This document shows positions 1-12,900 of a stretch of 64,000 nt of DNA, one piece after another. The notes below the pieces were generated by a model that searched no databases, had not been told where the DNA came from, and saw nothing but the letters and a program-made list of their open reading frames with translations. The position numbers and the translations under genes are program-made. How positions within the stretch are numbered: position 1 is the stretch's first letter; each line of letters starts with the position of its first letter. Location of the stretch: NCBI RefSeq assembly GCF_001625305.1, contig NW_017802380.1:4903396-4967395 (forward strand). The letters are read 5' to 3'. Origin of the DNA: Branchiostoma belcheri (Eukaryota > Chordata > Leptocardii > Amphioxiformes > Branchiostomatidae).

Positions 1-3000
1 TGGTCCCTGGCTATGAGCACCTGTCCATTGATTAATACTAGATTAAGTGTACAAATGTACTATAAGAGCTACTGTACACAGGAAATGGAATTGCTGATTC
101 TGGCAAAACTTGGGGAGTCTGAAATTTGAGTCGAAATTAGTCAACCTGTACAGCTGCCATTTGGTCTAAAACACCAGATTTGCAGGCATGCAGCTGAAGC
201 TAGTTATACTGTATCACACCAAATGACTTGTCAGAGTCACTTTGCGTTTTCTGGAATATGGATCCCATAATGTTATAATGATGTATTCAAGATGTGGTCT
301 ATTTACTAAACTTATGTTTTGAGCAGTTTGTACTATCCCCATAATCAAATACAAATTTTGTGCCAAACGGCGTTACCTTAGCATCTGAAAAATGAATAAC
401 GATGTGAAGCCAGCCTCCATAGAAGTCACAAAAGGAGGGCACGAAAAACAGCTGGGAATGGTAGGATGATAAAAATAACTAATGTCTGATGTTGAAGGGG
501 TGTCTTTGGCATATCACTCATTCAAACGTTGTCCTGACCTTTTCCTTAGTAACCCAATTCCCTGAAAGGGCTTTCATGTAGGAATAGATGTGTTATATAA
601 CATCAATTGTGAGCATCATAAAATGATTTGTGGCAGCAACCATAGCCCTTATGGCAGGTTTTGAAGGCATGTAAATGGAGGAAGATTTCCTCTCTCCCCT
701 CTGCTGCATGCATCTGGCAGGTGATGAAAGTCTGGGCTTATGGATTTTTGTTGTAGCATTTGACATGGCTGCCTGGAGGCAGGTAACATACTCGTAAGAC
801 GCAAATCTTCCATTTTGATACTCAAGAGGCTTTCACAGTAAGTACGGCATCAAACTATGACCATGAATTGACATGATGTTATTCTATAATTTTAAGCAGC
901 CATTGACAATAAAATTGTTTACACCTCTGCCCTCTACCATAAAATAATTACTCAAGTTTATTTAACTTGCCAAATGGTATCAAAATATATAGATATTGAA
1001 TTCTAGATGCCAAAATGTTGTTTGAGTCCAAATCATGACATGGCTTTTAACCATGCCAGACCAATTTTCTCAATATTGTATTTAAAAAAAAACTGTTCTT
1101 TTTGGGATCAAATTGTATTACTGGTAACTGCTTAAAATTGCTTTGAACTTCCAATAAAGCTGAAATTCGAATAAAAGAATCTTGCATTCAGTAGACATAG
1201 GAATCAGAAAATAAATGGCTCCTGTCCTTAGGAATTAGTGATCATATCAACAGTAGGTACTTGACAAAAAAAAGCCACTTTCCCGATATGCAAGATCTGA
1301 TAAGCACCAGGAGTCTTTACTGAGATGACTTGGAGGCTGCCAAGTGTTTTTATACACACCATACAATCGCATAATTCTCATAACATTTTAGAGAGTTCTT
1401 AGAAGACTAAGTAGGCAAATCATAGTCTTCAGCAAAACTGAAATGCCATCTGAGGGAACATCTGAGGTGCTCTGTTTTTAACCTTCTCCCGGCAAAGGTA
1501 GTGACTTGGCAACAATGTTGTATTTGAGGATAGGTACATGTAGACATATAAGGGTAATCTAGATTTGCCACAAATGTAACTTCATTAACTTTATGATGAC
1601 TATTTAAGAACCTGTCTTAGGGTGAAGACATCAGTACGCAAGAGGTGTAACACGCTTTCTTTAAAAGAAAATTAACTCGTTCTCTCGAGAAAAATACACA
1701 CATTAAGCTGTAGGACTAGGTGCGCTTTAGAAGCTATAATGGTATGTTAGGCGCAATCGATAGTCTTCCGTCTCAAATCTCTAAGGGGAAAAACAATCTG
1801 ATACACCTTTCTCTCTACAGGGTCCTCTCTATCAATGCCCCCATCTACTTTCTGACAGTTTCTTGGCAATAATCACCCAAATCACTCAAGGAGCCAATCT
1901 CAAAGGAGGAGCAGAAATAATTGAAGAAGAAGGTGAAGAATTGCCTCAATATATTACTCACTGGCTACCTTGCAAAAGCAGCTGCAATAAGAATGTAAAA
2001 TTCTTTTCAGAGATTGGATATTTTCTGGTCAGTATTGTCAAATTGCCCCCTCTCCCAACATCATCCTAATTTCTAGATACCAGGGGTACCTGGAAAAAAT
2101 GTACTTAACAAGAAATGGAAGAATTTATACTTTCATAAAGTATTTAGAGTTGTGAATTGTGAACTTCTGGCTGATTCTGTAAAATAAATGCATTTTATAT
2201 GCAACAGATAGACATGAATATAACAGGGAAATCGGGCAGGAAATGAGGTGACCTTTATACATTTTGACCTCCAAATCAACCTTCCTGTCAGTCTGTGGTT
2301 ATGCCATTCCTCCCTCACTTCCTGTCACACAGCAAAGAAACGAACAGGCCAAAAACAAAACCTCCACGGCGGCAATGATGCAACAATACCTGTTACTGTC
2401 AAAGAGAGACCTTTTCACACAATTCTCCTCCTTCCATGAAAAGATGACTTTTTATGCTGTTGGCGTCTTTACCAATCAACCCACTAGCTGTTATTCATTA
2501 AGATCCAACCTCCAACTGCTTGACAACCTGCTCTTCTAGAGGCAGGGCATCCTGCCAACACCATTAATTGCAAGACATTTTTTGCGGTAGGCCTGGGAAT
2601 GCAAAACCAGAATGTGGAGTACATTCTGGGTTGTTCAACAGTAAAGTACAAAGTAAGGAAATCTCAACTACTGTACTGTACCATATCTGAACACAGCAGC
2701 CACGAAAGAGATTCATTGTATTCAGTATCTGCTTGAAAATGAGTGACGGGAGTCTCTATTTTCAAGCATAGCCTGTTTTGTCCTGGTATCACGCATGATG
2801 CAACATACAAAGAAAACTTCCAAATCCTCTTTCCCTCTATTTAAGAGATCCCAGGAGATGCACGATGCAGTAAAAATTTATATTCTGAACTTCATCGCAT
2901 CTTTTGCACTGCACAGTCAATATCCGGATCAATCTGAACATCGGACAAAGAAATGGATATCCCGGCAAGAGACAGGAAATCCATGAAAATCCACCTGTCA

Positions 3001-3586
3001 CTCCTCAGGGACAGGCTATTTCCTTGCCTCCTTCTGTTGTGAATACTTAAAACGTTTTTCCAGAGGAAGGCTGGAACTGCATGGATCTATAGTCTGGAGA
3101 AGCTGTGACTAGCAAAGACTGCAAAAATATCATATAGAAATGTTGCAATACAACCCAAAATGCGATGCTTCCTGGCATATTTTTACATTCCAAGCTGACA
3201 TCTGTATATAACTTATAGTATCCAGTCTTAAACTTTCCCACATACCAACAAAGGGGATTTTTAAATATGCTATTCAGATGTCAACATGTCACATCAATAT
3301 GAAATCCTTCTGTTCCAACTATGAATCAGGATTTAGAACACAACGGTCTCCATTAAACACAAGCCTAAAACAATTAAACAATATGTTGGGGGTTCAATGC
3401 ACCTGTTTTGGCTAGTGGTTCTCAGTGTCCTTGGAGCTATAATTTCCCTGGGAATTCTGGGTGCTTTCACGCCCAGGGGGGAGTGGGTAGAGGTCAACAG
3501 CACAAAGGCATGAGTTGATGTGTTACCATAGAAACCATCTATTGAAACCCCATATTGAATTCCACCTGTGTCAGGCAGTGACTTAC
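1..3586. other. CaV1 intron sequence, no exon recognised
   Basis: AT-rich DNA that should be the CaV1 intron following the IS1 exon. I looked on the minus strand for the next channel exon (the IS2 segment starting with a Glu-Lys/Arg-Val-Glu-Tyr pattern) and did not see it. The short open frames here lack splice context or family resemblance. Confidence 0.5.
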
Positions 3587-6160
3587 CAATTGTTGATTGG
3601 CTTCATTCGAATCTTTCTCAGGGTAGGGCACATAGACCGCTAAGGCCACGCAGTTGGCAAAGATGGCCAGCAGAATGAAATATTCAAAAGGCCTGGAGGA
3701 GAACTGGTCAAGGAACATATCAAGTATACAAGGTCGAGAAGATCACACTTATGAATCTATAGAGAAACGTTAAGATTTACATGTAAGAAACAGAAAATAC
3801 AGACATACAAAATACAAGATAAAAATTAATATTAGTATGCTGCAAGAAAAGGTTCTTCAAGTTGGTTCAAGTCACTTTCATGTAAAGTTCTTCTATTTTT
3901 ACACCACAGTCAATTTTCTCACCAAGGTTTGCAGCTGCTTTCATCCTGATGAAGGCAGCTCAAAGCCACCAAAACGTTGGTGAGAAATTGCCTGTGGTTG
4001 TGTGAAAAGGACTTTACTTGTATTTATGATTATCAGTGTCCAAAAGTGTTGTTATATATTGGGTGGTGCTTTAATGTTATTTGATAAAAAGGAGGCTACA
4101 GATCATATCATGATGTATCACTAGCACTGGAGCTATCAAGGACATCAAAAATAATAGCTTAGTATCTTCCTGAGAATACAGAGGATATTTCAAAATCTGT
4201 GATGTTTATAAAGCAGGCACCTAATCTTTTAAACAAAAATTTGCGAATTATATGTAATCTCTTGCGTAATTCTTGATTTTGCAGAAAGGAGAGGAATTCT
4301 TCCAGTGAATTGGTGTGTCCTATACCAATTAAAGCTGCTTACATTTTGTCCTTGTAAGTGTTTTTCAGCTGTCCAAATTTTAGGCTAGCTAACCCTTCTC
4401 TATTTTAGTGGTTCAAGTTGGCATACCAGACTCATATATATAAAAAATGGATTGCTATGTTTTGTTTCCATGCAGATATAGCAGAAAACCGTTACTGCGT
4501 CACACCACAGTGATATTAGGTAACATGACTCTGTTGTGCAAATCTGAAAATTACATTAAGACCATCATAATTACATTGGAGTAAGTTACTGTAGGTTCAA
4601 TCACAGGGCTTGAAATTTTACATCCACATACGAGCCATTGTTTGATTAAAAAATATATAACTATACAGTAACTGTTTTGTCCAATGTTCTATGAAATTAT
4701 CAATAGTCTGTATTATTTTTGCAGTATTGGAACTACGCAAGCATGTCAAAATCGCCTTATGTAACAGAGTTAATAACTAATGAGATCTGCAATAAACTAA
4801 GGTCATATTGTACATTTATCATTCTTAAATCCTAAATCAGATGTTCAGGTTTGATGTAGAAAATGTTCTGTTTTACATGTAGATAAATCAAGGCCAATAA
4901 TGACCAGCCAACATGAACAATGTACAGGTATATCTGATATATTGTTATGTTTGGGTTGTTATTGTGACAGAGGCCGTTCACCGAAATGTAACACCGTGCT
5001 TACACAATGTCCCTCCAGCAGACCTCTGTCTAATTGTTACAATAATCTACATGTGAACGTCTCTAAGCTGTAATGGGGCGACAAGCCCCTTGTGTGAATG
5101 TGAGCTCTGAGTCAACCTGTCTGCGGCATGTTTGCATTGACTGCCACCCTCGCTTTTCTAAACAGTGCCAAATGGAGGCTATGGTACATAGTGACTGTGG
5201 ATTTTACATGTTTGTTAGCATTCAGTATGGCACACAACAGTGGCATTAAGCTGCAAAAATAGGCTTACTAAAGTCCCTGGCCTGACCTTTTAACATATGT
5301 AATCCTTTTCTTCCATGTCAGTTCAGGAGAGAAGCATCCCGTTTCATGTTAATTCCCCAACAACACACCTTTATTCCTTGGAGATTTAGATGAATTTTTA
5401 ACTAAGACCCAGTCACTATAGAAAAAATATGTCCTAACATTAGATCACAGCCTGGCAATGATTTCTGAGCATTGTTTCCATTTTTTCCAAGCATAAAAAA
5501 TATATTGAGAAAAATGTCTGCTTGAGTTAATCTGGTTATTCAAAAGGTACATCATGGATTGATCAGCTGGCATTTCTTTCACACTAATTAGCTGCAGGGG
5601 TGTGGTTTTCGCTTTTCTCTGGAGGGAAGGCATGGAAAGAAAATTTGCGCTTCTACCTTTGTGCGAACAACCTTTTCAAATCATACAAAGAGCATTTTAC
5701 CCTTATCAGGAAGAGTAAACGAACAGACAGCTCTACAAGTGTGTGGAGTAAATGATGTTGTGGTTCTGTGTGATTTACTGAGTACAGTAACATGGTGGAG
5801 CTATAAACAATGGCTAGTAGAGGTTTTAAATCAAAGGATACTTCCATTCCACGATGTACATACAAGCCCTGCGTATGGGGTTCTTCAGGCCCAGACAGAA
5901 GAGGGCCCGAGGGGGCCAGTACGGCCCTTGTTGGCGCTGCTTGCGCTTGTTGGCTGCGGCCGTCATGACGGACAAGGTGGTCTGCCAGCGGTTGCTGAGC
6001 GGGGGTGGGTTCGGCGACTGAGCGACGGTGGCACCGAGGCTGCTGCCGGTGCTGGCCGGTGGGAGAGTCGGACTCGGACTGGTGCTGTACCTCTGTGTGC
6101 TGCTACTACTGTATCTCCGTCTGCCCGGGAGGTCGGTCCGCTTTCGACCATTATTCACAC
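3587..6160 (-). CDS. CACNA1 (CaV1-type): L-type voltage-gated calcium channel alpha-1 subunit (CaV1), 5' part only
   Basis: Pore-forming subunit of a plasma-membrane calcium channel. Two consecutive exons are visible. Exon 6160..5842 encodes a Ser/Pro-rich cytoplasmic N-terminus that ends [18 protein letters not shown] then MYIVEWK, the conserved CaV1 segment just before the first transmembrane helix. Exon 3692..3587 continues [20 protein letters not shown] (helix IS1) and the following extracellular loop. Its end at QQL|GTAAGT matches the position expected from vertebrate CaV1 genes. The upstream exon ends in phase 2 (AA) and the next supplies G, rebuilding the Lys of VEWK. The intron between them is U12-type (separate entry). 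Exon 6160 opens with two bases after a CCCCAG acceptor and has no early ATG, so at least one 5' coding exon lies at higher coordinates; I could not find it. The remaining channel exons lie left of position 1. Family assignment is very secure; the exact CaV1 paralogue is not applicable in an invertebrate with one CaV1. Confidence 0.9.
3693..5841 (-). other. U12-type (minor spliceosome) GT-AG intron of the CaV1 gene
   Basis: Read on the minus strand, the donor is GTATCCTTT starting at 5841, an exact match to the U12 consensus RTATCCTTT. The 3' end holds TTCCTTGAC (3715..3707), matching the U12 branch consensus TTCCTTRAY, about 14 nt before the CCAG acceptor at 3693. There is no polypyrimidine tract of U2 type. 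U12 introns in voltage-gated sodium and calcium channel genes are established knowledge. Splicing here joins the cytoplasmic N-terminus to helix IS1. Confidence 0.9.
3880..4020. repeat. fold-back element inside the CaV1 U12 intron
   Basis: An imperfect inverted repeat of about 140 bp. The left arm (TGTAAAGTTC... to ...TTCTCACCAA) pairs with the right arm (TTGGTGAGAAATTGCC to GGACTTTACT). The centre contains CTGATGA (3946-3952) followed by a GGC/GCC mini-stem and AAAACGTT. It looks like a short non-autonomous element. The CTGATGA box recalls a hammerhead ribozyme core, but the GAAA box is not exact. Confidence 0.6.
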
Positions 6161-9100
6161 CTGGGGATAGAAAACACAGGACAGGTGTGCATCAGTGACG
6201 TAGCAATGACAAGATATTCACCAGGACCGCTATGTCCTGACCCTCACAGCTGTGGGGCGCTGCCCCGGTATCAACCTCGCACATACTGAAGTCCTACCAC
6301 ATCAAGATCACAGATCCTACCTGTTACAGCCACACAGATACGTACATGACTTTGCACCCGGCTGGGTGAGATAGTGCCAGCCATTTGGGAACAGACGATA
6401 TCAAACCACGGAACGAACACAAGCGACAACCCGCGCCATTTTTCAAACCCTTAACGCAACACAGGCTGTGAAAAACACTGATTTTCTCCCTGGATTTCCA
6501 AGAACTCACGATACAAGTGCTCAAATACGACACCACGACATATCTACTCCCGTAGTGTGTCGTTACCAGTCGGTTCAAGCTCCATTACTGTGTTTTCCCG
6601 ACGTGATTTTTTGGAAGCAGCGCTCAGTCTCCGCTCGAGTACTCCGCCATGATTTTGCACATTGACATCAGTGTATTACATCCGGTGTAGCGGGCCATGC
6701 GTCCACCGGCTTACTCGGCCCGGAAGGACAGAAATTATTCCCTAAAAACAATTTCATCATTTGCGTTAGGGAAGAAAGGCGTAAAAAAACTCACAATATT
6801 TCATGTGGGAAGTTGTTATAATTTCTACCACGGGGTTTAGTGACAAAAAGGTGAGGCTATAGGGAAAGTGTGCATGTGCAGGTGAGAACAATTTTAAAGC
6901 GACACTTGTGATTTTCAAGCAGATGTTCGGGTGGAAGATTGTAAGTTATTCGCCTAGTGTTTTCTGACAGCTTCCACATGCTTGTCAGGAAAGTCGTGTT
7001 GTAGAACTTGAACGGCAACAATCTTCCACCCAACATCTGCTTGGAGATTGTGACATTTAATCCGCGGGCCCAGGCGCACTCTGAGCACGCGCCAAGACTG
7101 TTGTGCCCAGTGGCTTCATACCCAGAATATGCCGGGCATGCTTCACATACTTCGCCGCACGTTCTGCTGAGGAGACGGGAACAGAAATCGTTCGAAATAA
7201 TGTATAATTTAAAGATTCAAGGATTCAATTGTGCCTCACAACACGCCTCCTACCAATTAACATGAACTGTCCCCAAGTGACATGCAGGGAACGGGATACC
7301 GGTATCTAAACATCGGCCCAACATCGCCTGATTTGGGAAGTCTAGACCAGGAATAACCCAATACGCCCATATTTGTATCTCCACAACATACTCGCTTAAG
7401 AACGGAAAATAACGCCTACAGCAGAAACGGAGCGTTCGATAAATGAAGGGCCATTTTCTACGACATCCGAAATCAAAGAATAGTGATGCTGCGATTGCTG
7501 TGCCTGTGAATAAGGCGATAACAAATTAAATTGCAATGAATTTTGCTGGCGCTAGGAAGAGCGGGAGAGTGCATGGTGAATCAGTCACAACTACTTCCAC
7601 TTTATCTCCATCAAGACAGCCACTAAAGCAGCGCTTCAAAATGATCTGATATTTCACGCATATCGCAAAACTACATGTCATGCAGATTTTGTGGAAATCG
7701 CTAAAAAGGAAGCACTTTACCTCAAGATAGTGGACCAGAGTGTGGGAGCAGCCATCTTGCATTTTTCCAATAGCAGAATTAATAATAGATTTGCCAAAAT
7801 GAGGTCAATCTCCATGCACTTTTTATATGCTCATGAATATTCAACGAGCACAATCACACCCCTGTGTCACTCAACATGATACCGACCAGCGCCTGCCTTT
7901 TCGGCGATATCATCGGGGGCGATATTTGGAGATGGCCGCCCGTTTTCTAATTGGCTTCATCGGCACGGAAGGCGCGGGCAAACCGTTGTTGACAACCGCT
8001 TTCGCAGCCTTCTCTAGCCTTAGCGCTGTCATCTGCAGATTACTGCTTAAATATTGATGAAGATTCATGCTTGGGTGCACACATCTATAGATGGCGTTTG
8101 GGGGTTGGTAATGCTGGGAGCTGCACAGCTCGATAACGCCGATTGATGGATAGTGCTTGGGTACAAAACACGCGTGGAGTCGTGGTCGGTAAACACAAAC
8201 AAGGGCCGCTAATGAGAGAATACATCATCGAGCAAGTTAAATGGAGAAGCTTCTTCGGACAAATAATGTTCCGAACTGCTAGAGGAGTTTGAAATGTAGT
8301 GGGGGATAGTTGAGGAAATCTTAGCATGGCTTCTGCATCGTGGAATTGACTTGTCAATATCCGACCACTTCAGTGAATGACCCGATGTAAAATAATGGCG
8401 TTCACCGCCGAAGATCAAAATGATTTCTGTTGGCTTCTGGCCGAAATGATCTGACGATGTAAAGGCCCCTTCAACGATTTGCTTCGTCGCTCAAAATAGT
8501 CGTTTTGAAATCTAAAAGCTAAGAAATGCGGGGCAATTTCAATTGAACTTGCATTTGTTTATCTACTTCATACATATCGTGTTTCCTACCTCCCTTTTGA
8601 TTAACTGGGAATATTATAGTATATTTACCATAGAAGAAAGGAAATCAATCTATATTGGAAAAATCGTCAGCCACAATAATGCGATTTCAAGACGCAACCC
8701 AATTTGAATATCACGCAATTAGAACTGACTCAGAAGGCGTATGGATTGCTTTTGTAATTGTGAAAACAAGTGCGCACTTGGAAAGGTCTTTCTATTTGGT
8801 GTAAGCCTATTTGTGTTTTCTTTTTTCGCAATGTGCAACACGTTTCGGCCCCCTGCAATACAGTAACTTATATTTTGCAAACGAATAACAATGATCAGGA
8901 ACATTAATCTGCCGTTAAGTGTCCAAATCGTTTTTAATTGCGTCCCACTGCTTAAAGTGCGTCCAAAAGTAAAAGTACGGAAACAGAGCCCGCGTGAACT
9001 GAATAGTGGTATCACAAGCAGCTCTCAACTTCATTGCAGAGAACTTTTTTTTTTTACAGAAGAATAAATTAATGTAGAAAATATTATATATCTACCTCAC

Positions 9101-9846
9101 TTTTACCTAGCCTGACTAATCGCGCTCCTGGCGGCCGCCGCCCCCCTTGGGGTGGTGGGGGTCATTGACCTCCGGCTGAAAGAGCTTGTGTAACACAGGC
9201 TAACTTTTACCTGGCGTGACTAATCGCGCTCCTGGCGGCCGCCCGCCCCTAAGGTTGCCGCGCCCCCTTGGGGTGGGGGTCATTAACTCCCGGACGAGAA
9301 AGCTTGTGTAAACACTGGCTAACTTTTACCTTGCTGCCGTGTAGTTTACAATGTTGAAATTCGATTCTTTTTTAACTTTCTGACAATTTGCATAATCCAG
9401 TTACTTAATGACATGATGACATCATAGTGCAGCATTTTTTTTCAAGTACTAGATCGATCTTCGATTAGATATGCTTCAGCTTCTTTTTCTGTGGGTCTTT
9501 TGCTCATTTTGCACGGCTTTTCTGTGTAGCCTTTTTCAATTGTATCGCATGATAAAACAGTGAAGTATTACTATCCAACATTCTATAACAAATGTCCTGA
9601 GGACACGTTAATTCCAGGACATTATAGTATCCGTGGTTACAATATCATTATTCGTTTGAACAAGAAGAAAGCAAGGATCTACCGCATCATGGATTGACAA
9701 TGCGTGTACTGTATACTTTGTATAACATTTATAGTTGATTGATATTCACGTTTTAACGTTTCCTCGGCTATGGAAAATAAATCAAGATTCTCGCTAGGGA
9801 CTTCGGACCTTGCTGATGAAAATGTTGTGACGTTTCATGAAATCCA
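6161..9846. other. 5' region of CaV1 and CaV1-DCP1 intergenic DNA
   Basis: No coding exon could be supported. About 5.9-7.4 kb is richer in CpG than the surrounding DNA, as expected near a promoter. The missing first exon(s) of the CaV1 gene probably lie here or, less likely, inside DCP1 introns. The two genes are oriented head to head. Confidence 0.4.
9101..9322. repeat. tandem pair of GC-rich ~105-120 bp units with short inverted ends
   Basis: Two diverged units (9101-9203 and 9204-9322) share ACTAATCGCGCTCCTGGCGG, a CCCCTTGGGG core and AGCTTGTGTAA. Unit 1 begins TAGCCTG and ends CAGGCTA, so each unit resembles a tiny TIR element. The same TAGCCTG/CAGGCTA ends bound the large palindrome at 61192-61291, which suggests one MITE family. 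Confidence 0.6.
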
Positions 9847-9854
9847 TGACGTCA
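9847..9854. promoter_or_regulatory. full palindromic CRE (TGACGTCA) in the DCP1 promoter
   Basis: TGACGTCA lies 86 bp upstream of the DCP1 start codon. It is the consensus CREB/ATF binding site and is common in CpG-type housekeeping promoters. Function is inferred from motif and position only. Confidence 0.5.
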
Positions 9855-9936
9855 CGGCGTGAGAACCATGCGGAAGTTCAGTTCAAATGTTCCCGCCAAG
9901 CTGTAACCCGAGTCGCACATGCGCCAAGTGGGATTC

Positions 9937-9945
9937 AAGATGGCG
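9937..9945 (+). promoter_or_regulatory. YY1-like AAGATGGCG element overlapping the DCP1 start codon
   Basis: AAGATGGCG overlaps the initiator ATG (9940). The same core occurs at 50228 and 54485 in two other housekeeping promoters of this window. YY1 sites of this form at the start of transcripts or coding regions are known in animals. Confidence 0.4.
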
Positions 9946-12900
9946 TCCAGCGCAGAAAGTCAGATGAACCTCGCTGCGCTCCAACAGCGCGATCCTTACA
10001 TCACCAATATCATAGATACCGCCAGTCAGGTCGCACTGTACACCTTTAGCGCCAAGAAAAACGAGTGGGTAAGTTGGAGAGGCATTACAGCTTCCAGTGT
10101 TGTGTGGGGACCGTGGCTTTCTTGGCGTGCTAACTGTGCGTGTTTTTACTGTGATTGTGTGCAGCACACGCCTCACGATAAAAAGACCGATCGCTGCTGC
10201 CGCCTAGCGCTCGAACGTGTTCAGCCCAGAATTTCATGTTTACGCTTCTGTGATTGCCCAGAGTTAATGAATGTGACCAGCCTGATATCTATCCAACTTG
10301 CTGCTCCAATAAAATGACTAACAGGTTGGCAAACAGTCTGCTTAAAATTTATGGACACAGCGAATCGTTCGGATCAATCTACCTTGCGATTTTAGATTGA
10401 ACTGCACATATCGACTGAAATGCTTGTTTTGACAGATTGATTGATGTAAAAATAGGTTCGTCTCCTAATTGTATAATTGAGACCAATTTAAGTTTGCCAG
10501 AGGTAAATTAGAATTGGTGAGGTCATGCAATATTCCTCTGCCAGTATGCAAATATTTCCAAAATTGGCATTTTTGGCAATACAATAGAATTAGAATCATG
10601 ATAATTGTGCATCTTAATTTGACTGTCAATAACAACCTGTTATGATTTGTATAAAATCAATAGGTTTAAGTCAGAAAAATTGGGATATGTATTTCCTCAA
10701 TGTTATCTCGTAAATTTTTCTGACATATTTGCCATTTTATGATAAAAATATTTCACCTTAATTAAGTATTGGCAAATGTTGACACAGAACCTTTTCCACA
10801 AAAATGCCAAGCATATTTTGAACACAAAGACAATGGCAAAATATTAGTCATGATCTGAATGATGGCATTTGCAGTATGTTCAATCTTTTCTCTCCTTGAG
10901 AGCTGTCTTTGATGTTTCTATTCTGTTTTTCTGGGGGGAAAAAGATTTCCATAACAACTGAGAAAAAATATTCAGTCTTAGGCATTAATATTGATAATGG
11001 GGTCAATCTAATTCACTCAATCCTGGGGTTAAAGCAATAAAGTAAAGCCATGTTATTGTGACCACCACCTGAATGTACTGAAGGTATATCTGAAGTCCAA
11101 ATAGCTAGAGAAGCGATGTCTAATTGAGTACCGACAATGGGGAGGGCCCTGGCACTGCCTCCAGCATCATCCATACTGGAATAGAAGGGCTTTTCCCCAC
11201 TGAATTATCGGAGATGGAATTCTGGTTACCTTGGCGATGGAGAGATGGATGGGTCCGATAGGAGGTCTCCAGAAGTGGTATCTATCGTGCTGGGGCTCCC
11301 GCGCTTGGTGGTGGCAGTAGAGTGATATTGATGGGGGTGCGATACCGGAAGCATGGTTAGAATAGCGGTTGCTGCCTTAACCTTGAAGTGGCCCCCCACA
11401 CGCTGCCCCCAGCCAGATGTGGAAACAGCCCATTCCACAAATCCAATATCAACATGCAAGTGAAATGCCTCGGCACAGATCAATTCATCCCCACAAATAT
11501 TCAGCGATATCAATATTTAACGGTGCTGGAAAACGCAGCTCGGGGAGGGAGGGTCCCATAGGTGTTCCACCCAATCCTATCAGCTTCATTTATCGGGTGG
11601 CAAAGATGGGGGTTCTCTTGCTGGATTTTCTCTTCTATGTCTACTGTCTCCTGTTTTGTTATTACTGCTACATCTCCTAGTACCACCTACACACCGACTG
11701 CATTCACTGATTTATAAATGTGGAATTTCATGTTGTCAATTGTCGGTGCAACTCTCCTCTAAGTGGAGAATATCTGTGTTGTCATCCACGTATACGTTTG
11801 ACACGAACGACCACTTTAGCTGGCCTCCCGATATATATTGACATCATCCTGCCAGATGAAACCTGTAATGAACTTTCAGCTTGGCTCTTAAGGCTCCATT
11901 TTACTTCTAACATGAGAGGGTGGGGTGTATATACAGAAATAAATATTCGTTCTCACAGTTGCTTTACTCTTATTTTCCTCCCCTGTTCTACAGGAAAAAA
12001 CGGACATAGAAGGGGCCCTATTCGTCTACACCAGGTATTCCCATCCCTCTCACCTTTCCTTACAGTGTATATATTTCTGTATCTGCTGGCTAGAAATAGC
12101 AGTTAAGGTGTGCTAATGTTACCTGTCCGATGCACCCCTTGCTTGGGTGACCCACGATGTCACCTGAATGCATAGCTGGAAGCACGGCAGCTCATTAATT
12201 CATTGGATCGCTCCGTGTCATCTCTGAATGGAACGGCAAATCTCTCCCGAGAATCAGCGTTATCCCCCGAACACCGGCTGGAACGGCGATATCCTCTCCC
12301 GGCAAAATAATCTCCTGGCCCCAAAATATCAGCACCTGTCCGGGGTGGGCGGTGGGACTGCGTTATCCGGCCCCAAGATGGAGTGAGAATGGACTCGCGG
12401 TGCCTTCCTCGGGGCCCAATCCGATGCGTGCAGGCATTCCAGTACACACCCACTTATAGACATAGGAAATACCGCCACAAAACAGGGTGCTAGCCCGTAG
12501 TAATATCAAGGAGATGAGACCTGGGAATATACATACCTTACATTGCCTACGATGTCCTTTGAATCATTGTATCTGAACTGTGGCTCTCACAAGGGTGGGC
12601 AGCATACATTATGAGAAGGCGCCATTTTTACTATGGAGGGATGAGGCTTAATGTATGTGTGAGGCTATTAGGCTTTCTTTCTGCCAGCGTATAAATGATT
12701 GTCGCATCATATGTCAATCAATACGCTTGCTTTGTTGGTAAGCAACAAGGGCAATATGGGTAACCTCAGCGCATGAAAATTGGATGGATGCTGAGCCGGT
12801 ATCCATGTTCCGGGGCCGGTAAGAAATGAGAATCATTCATTACATGAAAACCATCATCCAGGGAAACTGTGTAACGAACGCAGGTGGCTCACATGCATAA

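Noticed and set aside
5661-6170. 169-codon plus-strand open frame
   Set aside because: It is the complement of the CaV1 N-terminal exon, whose minus-strand frame shows clear channel homology and splice sites.
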